Assembly: GCA_033439765.1 (NCBI GenBank)
Contig: JAULSN010000009.1
Coordinates: 2,294,001-2,358,000 of the forward strand
DNA from: Lasiosphaeria ovina
Lineage: Eukaryota > Ascomycota > Sordariomycetes > Sordariales > Lasiosphaeriaceae
DNA: 64,000 nucleotides
Direction of reading: 5' to 3'
The notes beneath the pieces were generated by a model. It was not told the origin of the DNA. It ran no database searches and was given only the letters and a program-made list of their open reading frames with translations. Shown here one piece after another: positions 56,224 through 64,000 of the stretch. The position numbers were made by a program, and so were the translations under genes. How positions within the stretch are numbered: the stretch's first letter is position 1; each line of letters begins with the position of its first letter.

Positions 56224-59200
56224 GCTGAGACGTCTCTCTCGCAGAAGATTCAACTTCTTCTCCGTTAAGGATACTGTCTAGCTTGTCTTTGACAATTTTT
56301 ATACTCTTTTTACTTTTTACTTTTTTGTTTCTTTTCCTTTGGTTTCTGGGGTCACATGGGACAAGCATTACAGGCGTACGGTTCTCAACAAACCTGGGTC
56401 GGCGGTTAGACATATATCCATAACGTTTTCTGGTTTATTTGGTTGTGTGGTAGCGTCTGTGCCCGTTGGGTCGGGGCAGTAAAACGACGCTTTTATTTCA
56501 CGGTTTCACTTGCTTCATCAGTCGGCGGAACCATGCCACGGAGTTTCTCAAAAATAAAAGTCGACATCAACGGAGTGCGGGCGGGACGGTAGGCGTCTTT
56601 CAACAAAGACATGCATGAGCTGAGCCAAGAGGCCAAGAAGTTCACGAGCTTTTTCGATACCCCACGGGGCACGACATATGAGGAAAACCAAGCATCGGCG
56701 TTACGGGGAAACCAAAAGAACTTCAACATCTTTTCTTTTCCTGATTTATTTAGACGTCGATAATATCTATTTGGCCTGGCAGAAGCAGGAAAGAGGCTGG
56801 GTCACCGCGGCGGACGGTGACGAGAGCTGGCGACAGAACGGTTGCCCCCAAGGGCACTGTTTACAGGGGAGTGGTGGGGAGGGAGAGACAAAGCATGGGT
56901 AGACAACCTGCTCAAGCCGTGAGGCTTTTGGGGCATAATCAATACCGTTGCCTTTGACTTGATTTTGAGAACACCTTTGTCGGTGCCATGATGTCGAAAC
57001 AAGGACTGGCGAGGCAGGGAAACAAAGCTTCGTCGAACAAGAAGGGGCCGTTACACTGCAGCATGCCGGAAAGTTTCATAATGCAACACCCCAATATTCC
57101 AAACGGCGCGACCCGCAAAATATCTTGTCTACGAGCCGAAGACAACCCCTGGGCAAATCACGTCCTGGCGGAAAGCCATGAAATGCTACACTTGGTAGAT
57201 TGGCAAGTTGAAGCATGAAGATCGACTAGGCTCGGCGCTGGACCATAGAGGCTCGGCTCGGCTAAGCCGGGGCATAACTCGGAGCTTCCTCTATTGAGGG
57301 CAAAACAATGCCAGCGCCGTAAAGCTCAAAATTGGTAGGCGACATGGTTAATCAAAGTCCATTGGGTTATTTTTGGAGGTCATTTTCTAAGTCCCGATGG
57401 TCTAAGACGCCAGCACAGGACCTCCAAGTCCAGGTATTACAGATAGATACGTTGATCAACTCAAGCCGCTAAGAGTACATACACGACGCGAAGCCCTCTT
57501 AAATTTGTCATCCCATCGGTGTTGGTGGTGGTGTTGTTGATCTAGATTGTCTTTCTTATAGCAACAATCAGCATCTCGCCTGCCGTGTCCGCTAGGAGCA
57601 AGCAATCAATGCAGCTCCCATCTCCTTAAAGTTTCTCCGCGCGGCCGGAATTTCCGAATTCCCAATTCGACGTGGTGTTGTTGGTTAATAATGCGCTAAT
57701 CTCGTGCGGGGGGACATGCTCAGGGGCAAAAAGCCAAACTCGAAAAGTTTGTGACAATTGACAAGGGTAATTTTCCATGTTGGGGGCGAGGGCGAATTGA
57801 ATCGAATCCCTCATTCCCGCTCACAATCGGAATCTGTGGGAGCATCCGTATCCCACCAGTGCCCTGAATCGCCATCCCGAACAGGCGAGCCCCTCTTCAC
57901 CTCATCCATGTAGCTGTCAACCTTGAGACACCGCGTAGGGCTGACCGGAGATCTTGCACCGTCAGTCAAACACACCCTTACAGGGCGATTTGGTTATCAA
58001 CAGCCGAATCGATGGGTAAGGTTCCTATTTCGTGCCATCGTAGCCTCTTACCTTGGAAGCGCAAACAGTTTTGTCAAACCCGTATGTGCCGTTTATACAC
58101 AAACAATATCATGTACGCAGCGCACCAACTAGGAACCTTGAAGGCATCAAACCAGGAAGACGGGAGTTTGCCGAAGCAATGGAAGTAGGTGAGTGCGTGA
58201 CGGGGACTGAACTGGGTCGATTTCTTGGCCCTCCCGTCAGTACCATGTTTGTACAGCATGAAAGACAAACCGTGGCGCCATTTTTTACTGCCCTCGAGAT
58301 TCAGAGCGATTTGGGGGAGGCCTTGGCTGGTTCTTCAACAAATACAGACAGACTTATTATTGACCAATTATTCATGGAAGTGCCAAGACCTGGACACTGC
58401 CAAGGCTCAAAAGGGGTGAGAAATATCATTAGCGTCCCGATCGACGAAAATACGGTACCCGCGGGCCCGCTGCAACTTGGACACCCCCCGCTTCCCCCTC
58501 CAGCTCAACGGCGTTGGACAACTGGATGGGCAGGTTCGACGGGCGGCATCTAATCTCATCTGAGCCTGCTTAACCCCCCTGCACCCCCTGCCCTTCGATG
58601 GATGGAAGAAAAAGGTTACATCTGACAAGACGCCTTCCCTTTTGGTGGTTTTTTTTTTCGTCACGACTCCCGAATTTCAAGCCCATCCTTCCAATTATTC
58701 CATACTGCACCTCGCATCGCGTTGCCATGCGCCCGATCTGTCACAAAGGCCAACTCAGCTTGGCCAAACCTTGACATGCGCCAGTGACCGACGCGTCTGG
58801 AGCTGTAGGCTCAACTAACACGCTTTGTAGCCGCGCTAAGTGCTGTACATACTCGCTCGGTACAAACGTGTAGATTGCCATCCCACGCGCGTACCTGCCC
58901 GACGCATTTGTCCCGAGACGACGCTGCGGTTAATTGCATCCCACAGAAGCCACCTCCGCCGTGACATTCTCGCTCCCCCCAATCCGGGCCTCGGGTCGCC
59001 CAAGCGCATCACGCGCACTCTATCGGAAAGCGGGCATAGAAAACGCGTCCGCCTCCCCCCGCCGTTGCCATCCCTTGGTTACGGATACTTTCAGGGGAAA
59101 TACGGATAGGGCAGTACTTTAGTGACGCGCTGGAGCAGGACCGGGTAGAGCACTGCGGGCCCTCCACGTCGACCTGTGCAGGGACCCGGCACTCCCATCT

Positions 59201-59301
59201 CTGCTTCACGCCGAGGCCAAACTCTGCAGGCCCATCAGCAAACGCCTCACACCTCACGCCTCGCTCTCGCCTTCGACCTCGCCCTCGACCTCGCTCTCGC
59301 C
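56224..59301. other. Spacer, 3.1 kb
   Basis: No supportable gene; the frames at 56.7-57.2 and 58.0-58.6 kb are short and unsupported. The first part is the 3' UTR of SAM synthetase; the last few hundred bases, rich in CTCGCCTTCGACCTCGCC-type sequence, are likely 5' UTR of the next gene. Confidence 0.55.
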
Positions 59302-62300
59302 ATGGCAGCAGCCATGGAAGCTGCAACTCCCCGTCACCACTACGGCGGGCAAGGGCGACAACACCACCCGCCATCCCAGCCCCTCCCCGCCTCGCCAACT
59401 CTCACGAACCCCGACATGATACTGCCCGACTACGAGCGCAGCGACTCGCCCGACCCGGATCTTGATGGCCGCGACCACTCGCCCCTCATGATGTGGAAGA
59501 ACGCCCACGTCCAGGCCCATGCACTGACGACCCCTACCGACATGCACCAGATGTTTGCCCTCACGACTCCGGGCCCCCAGGCCCTTGACCACCCCTACGG
59601 ACCCACGGGCCCGATCACGCCCACTACCCCTATTATTTACGGGAATGGCACCATGCTGTCGGATATTGGCGAGGTCACCGAGGTGGAAAGCACTCCCGGG
59701 AAGCCTTCCCCGCGGCGGGCAAAACCCCTGGCCCGGAGACTCGAGTCCCCGACACGCGGCAGCGGAAGCGACGCCGCCCTCCGCTCGTCTCCAACTATGG
59801 GCGTGGCCGCCATGATGACTAAGAAGTCGCAGAAGAGCCTCGCCTCTCAGCGAGATCGCCGGTCGAGCATCGGGAGCAACAGCACCATCACTACAGAGGA
59901 ACAGACGGCGCTCTTTGCCGACTTTGATGACGCGGCCAGCGTAGGCGACAGCGTCTTTCAGGGGGACGACGAGGAGAGCCTCGCGTCATCGTACGTCGAG
60001 GGCGCTCCGGCCGTCCAACAGACCCGGTTGGCTGCTCCGAACACGGATAGTATGGACAGGCTGTCTATTTACTCGACAACATCACTGAGCCGGAAGGCGG
60101 AGCAGATTCTGGCAAACGCCAAGACCAGATTGACGGTTCGCCGTCCCCTTCCCCGCCAGGCTTCGGTCTGTTGTATTTGACCTCTCGCTAATAGATTGCA
60201 GACCATGGAAGGCAATTTGACTCGCGCACGAAGCTCCCTGCACATCACACCCTCTTTGTATGGATCAGATGCGTCGACCCCCTCGCCACCGTTTCAGCGA
60301 GCTTCAACCGCCCTACATTCGCGAGATAGCGATCCAGCCTCTCCCACGGTCCAGTCTCCCGGCCACACACGAATGTCAAGCGATATCGCGATGCGCAACG
60401 GTTTGCCATATCGAGTGACCACACCGCGGTCGCAAAGCGCACTGGGGGCCGCTGGGGGGTACAGACAGCCCTTGCCGGCATCCAAGAGTGCCGACCAGGT
60501 TCGGGGAAGCATGCACGACGAGTATGGTCGCCCGACGTCCAAGATTTCTCCCGGTAGAGATACAAACTTGCAGCCCTTGACAGAGGACGAGGTTGCGCGG
60601 CTTGAAGAACCAGACAGGTCCAGCCAAGGTTCAAGGCCTGACAATTTCCTCAGCCCAACTTTTGGGCCTGTCAGTAGCGAGTTTGGAAACGGCGGCGTGA
60701 AAAATCTGCAGAGGTCTGCTTCCGCTGCACAAATGCGGGACATAAAAGATCAGATGAAGGACTTGAAGGGGAAGATTTCAAACTTGAGGGAGCAGGCTCG
60801 GGTCGACAGTATGAAGAGGCGGAGTCTTCAGAGCCTCCGAACGCCTAGTCCATTTACGCATTCACAGATCGATCAGTGGTATGCTGAGCCTCCCTCTAAC
60901 AGGACCTCGGCAATCCTTAATCCTGTCGAAGCCCCCAGAAACCCTTGGAATGGGGAGGAGTCAAGCGTTGATGGCGACGTCAAACCATACACAGAAGAGC
61001 TTAAGGGCGCTAGCCCTGAAGAAGAAGACGATTTCTTCACGGACGAGGGCGATGATGCGCAGCTCATGCCCGTCCCCACTCATCCCTCAGAGAGATCAGC
61101 GGTGGTAGTCGCAGCTCCCGAGGACCTTGAAGTCGGCTCTGAATACAAGGATGCCGCTTCTGACATCCTCTTTGGGGATGTCGAAGTGGAAGAGGAAATG
61201 CCGCCAGGGTTCCAAGAGGTAGTAGATATGGGCTATACCAGCGAAAGCGGCGAATCCCTCTATCACGACACCTTGCAGCATCCTGTATCACACGAAGACC
61301 GCGAGGACGCATTCGACTACGAACACTTTTTTCTTCACAGCGCCATGGGGACCATGGGTAGACGAGGGAGTAGGGATAGTTTCACCTCCGAGGACTCGAT
61401 CGAAACGACAAGGGGCCCAGTGGTTGACAAGGCGACATCTGGGACCGTCGTGGACGATACTGCTGGCCCCGAAAACGCTCGGCTCGTAACCAGGCGAAGT
61501 AGCAGTGCTTCGATATCAACAATCGAAACTTTTGCCACAGCCGAAGAGGGCAGGTCGAGGAGATCTGGGGAGACCAGCCGAGTTGATTCCCGCATTGATG
61601 ATGGAACAAGGAGTTTTTCCAACGAGGTCGGCGCTTTTGCGGAAAGCAGCAGGGACCGGTCTGGAAGCACGGCAACATCCAGGAGTTTACCTATGGGTGC
61701 GGGCAGTGTGCGCCGGTCCATAATCGCAGCTAGGGACAGTGATGACTCCATCTCATCGATTCCCGAGGAAGGCTCGGATTCTCAACAGTCTCAGCAGGGC
61801 CGCCGCTTCTCTGCTATCCGTCGGCCAATTTCCACGTCGGCCTCGGCTTCCCTGCATCGACCCTCAATATCATCCTTCGAGTCAACCGGAACCACGCGCA
61901 GTTTTCCGCTGGTCAATCGGACCAAGAAGTCCAATAGCATAGGAGTTCTAACCCCGGGCTCGTCGCCCGATCAATATCTGAAGAACATATCAGATGCACT
62001 GTTGAGCGAGACGGCCAGCATCTGCGAACAGCAGCAGATGGAAGACGAGAACAATCGGCATCATGGCGACGGGGGCGATGTCGCGCGTACGGAAGGAGCT
62101 GCCAGCAGCAATTCCAGCAACGCCAACACGAGCTACCATCTGCAGACCCTTATGCGCGAGGATAAGTATCTTGTCGAGGGGCTGGTGGCCAGCCTCGGCC
62201 GGTGCGTTCTTGGTTTGACGGAGAATGGGCGTGCCAGTGCCGAAAGCAGGATGTACAGACGGCGCATCGACGCCGCCAGGCGAATTCTGGAGGGGCTCCA

Positions 62301-62319
62301 GGACATTAGCCCTGCTTAG
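59302..62319 (+). CDS. Large Ser-rich fungal protein of unknown function
   Basis: Coding exons 59302-60135 and 60202-62319, 983 aa. The short intron starts GTTCGC, an atypical donor, and ends TTGCAG after a GCTAAT branch; it joins AKTRLT to TMEGNLTRARSSL, a segment I recall as conserved among Pezizomycotina. The start chosen is MAAAMEAATPRHH. The protein is largely disordered, Ser/Thr/Pro-rich with acidic patches. A predicted coiled coil (about residues 460-495, MRDIKDQMKDLKGKISNLREQARVDSMKRRS) stands out. It also has a conserved-looking YHDTLQHPVSHEDREDAFDYEHFFLHSAMG block and a C-terminal helical region (KYLVEGLVASLGRCVLGL… RRILEGLQDI). No enzyme motif or membrane span is seen. Many SP/TP sites make it a likely kinase target. 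Confidence 0.82.
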
Positions 62320-64000
62320 GATCCACGGCATTTGCTCGCATAATCTTAACGACGCTACGTTTTGGGCTACATCTCTATTCTCGATATTTAATACTAGCGG
62401 CCTGATCGATTTCTAGCGACAAAGTTTTCTGGGGCTGGGAGGCTACGGATGGGATATTTGGTCACGGGCATTCTTGGCGCGTCGTTTAATCATGTTGCGC
62501 GAGACGAAAGCGCGCTTCAACACCTGGCGGTAATGGGACAGCACGGACGACTCGCCACGACTCTAGGAACGAGACACACGCGAGGATCGCTCTATGCTGA
62601 ATGTGGCTACATTTGTTTTGGGGTTGCGTCTGCTGTGTTTGGGAAAGTACGCTTTCTCGTGCCTGAGATGAGGGCGACTTGTCTTCTTTCTTATTATCTT
62701 CTCTTTGTCTGTGCATTTATTGTACTTTTCTTCCTCTTTTACTTTTTGGCAATTCAAAGCGAGCAGTGCGGGCGTGGAGGGATGGAAGACCAGCACAGAT
62801 TTGTTAGACAGGGGCCTTTTTTTGTTCTTCCCTTCGTCCCTGTTTATATTTGTCGGGTTTTATTTTCGGTTCGGGAAGGTTTGGTTCGATACCCCAATAT
62901 TTTATTCGTGTTCATCTTTATTATTATCATTTTATTATATTATATTTTTACATATTGACGACTTGACTTTAGTACCTCTTCGCGGGTGGTTTGCTTTTCG
63001 CGGCGGTTTTCGCATTTGTGGTAATGTTGACCGGCAGGCAGATGAATAAAGGTTTCCTTCTGTGGTGGAAAACGTGCGAGAGATGCCACATCGGGTGGCA
63101 GATGGGCGTGTCTGGATGTTTGTATCACGAGTAGGTGTTACACGTCCCCAGGGGGTTAGCTGCTCGATGATAAGCAGGCGGTCGTTTACGATAGGTACGG
63201 TAAGGGGATATCAGAAGATGGAAACTTGAAAGATTGAAGAGGAGCGAGCGGCGGATTAAGTAATTAATTATAATGATATAATTAATCTCGACTGTGTTTC
63301 TCTTCCTTCGTGCGTGTGTGTACGTAGCTATGTGTGTCTTTGCTTGTTTATCGGCTCTATTGAGGAGTGAGTTATCACCGTCTATGTATAGGTAGTATAT
63401 ATATATATATATATGAGGTTGACATGGATAATAATCACATCGGCTATATGGTGTAAAAGCTAGCTAGGTACCCACCTATACGTTTCAAGAGAGGTAGAGA
63501 GTGTGTCCGGGCGTGGTTCGAACGCATAGGCTGTCGCGTGCTGTGCCGATGCGGATGTCGCTTTTTTCTGTCTAGGCGGTCTCCCGCTGGGCCGACAAAA
63601 CCCGATATCAAAACAACGATTTACAGGAGACAGCATGGCGGACAGCTTCGGTGTCGACTCGTGGACTGCAGTGTGTGTGGAATGGAAAGGGAGAGAAAGG
63701 AAGTTAATTAGACGAGACACAGAGCCAAAAAGATGTCAACGTGTTTCGACGATTTATTTCTATCTTACTTCAATTTTGTTAAGCGAAGATATTCGTACTT
63801 TTCAGCTAATTCGCTGGAGAGACGGAGCTGGATTGGAACCTATATTCCTCTCTGTGTCTCTCTCTGCTTGTTTGTGTGTGGGCTTGTTTGTAGTCGTTTG
63901 TTTGCTTTCCCCCTGTGGTACCTGAGACATGTGTATCCATATCTAGCTAGGTATGTACCTGAGGCAGCGAGCAGTATGGCGTCTAGCGGTGCCACTTGTA
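62320..64000. other. Right-end spacer
   Basis: No supportable gene. T-rich, A/T-rising sequence to about 62950 is the 3' flank of the preceding gene. A TA microsatellite lies at about 63395-63414. A gene beyond the window edge may use the last kilobase as promoter, but nothing proves it. Confidence 0.55.
63395..63414. repeat. (TA)n microsatellite
   Basis: About ten TA units, in non-coding spacer. Confidence 0.9.

Noticed and set aside
58053..58553. A 166-codon plus-strand frame
   Set aside because: No recognisable motif, no strong start context, overlaps other frames and lies in a region without coding-type composition.
63510..63535. GGTTCGAAC, a T-loop-like motif
   Set aside because: No 5-bp T stem, acceptor stem or A-box partner can be formed on either strand, so it is not a tRNA.

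Overview
This window is chromosomal DNA from a filamentous ascomycete (Pezizomycotina, most likely Sordariomycetes). The evidence is GC-rich coding exons, short GT-AG introns (about 50-130 nt) with CTAAC/CTGAC-like branch points close to the acceptor, long GC-skewed spacers rich in microsatellites, one intron-bearing nuclear tRNA gene, and a gene set typical of that group. There is no bacterial, viral or CRISPR content. All exon coordinates were worked out by eye from splice consensus plus reading-frame and family continuity.

Left part (1-26 kb) is gene-dense and mostly housekeeping. In order: the TORC1 scaffold Kog1/raptor (+), a tRNA-Gly(GCC), an unrecognised GC-rich protein (-), cytoplasmic aspartyl-tRNA synthetase (-, seven coding exons including an 8-nt microexon), a Gemin2-family SMN-complex protein (+), a ribonucleotide-reductase-inhibitor family protein with a PCNA-binding motif (-), ribosomal protein eS27 (-, start codon alone in its first coding exon), a phosducin-like Plp2 (+), a double zinc-finger protein with two SUMO-interaction-like motifs (+), and an LRR protein (+). 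Several pairs are divergent and share short promoters (DPS1/gem2, RPS27/PLP2).

Middle part (26-43 kb) is gene-poor: 4.5 kb of spacer with many microsatellites, one low-complexity conserved-looking protein with a 1.25-kb intron, about 4 kb of spacer with a duplicated ~150-190 bp sequence, a doubtful frameshifted gene, a broken MFS transporter gene, and a cluster of inverted repeats resembling MITE-type elements at the point where the transporter is truncated.

Right part (43-62.3 kb) is again gene-dense: an FHA-like/pseudokinase protein (+), an unrecognised small protein (-), a minisatellite, RNA polymerase II subunit Rpb7 (-), an Mpo1/DUF962 membrane protein (+), an APQ12-like nuclear-envelope protein (+), GPN-loop GTPase 3 (-), S-adenosylmethionine synthetase (+) and a large Ser-rich cytoplasmic-type protein (+). 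The last 1.7 kb has no gene I can support.

The genes do not form an evident pathway cluster. Many serve basic growth functions (TOR signalling, translation, Pol II assembly, methyl-group supply). No biosynthetic or defence system is visible. The most unusual items are the 8-nt microexon in DPS1, the FHA-like pseudokinase, the PIP-box RNR inhibitor, the zinc-finger/SIM protein, and the decayed transporter next to inverted-repeat elements.
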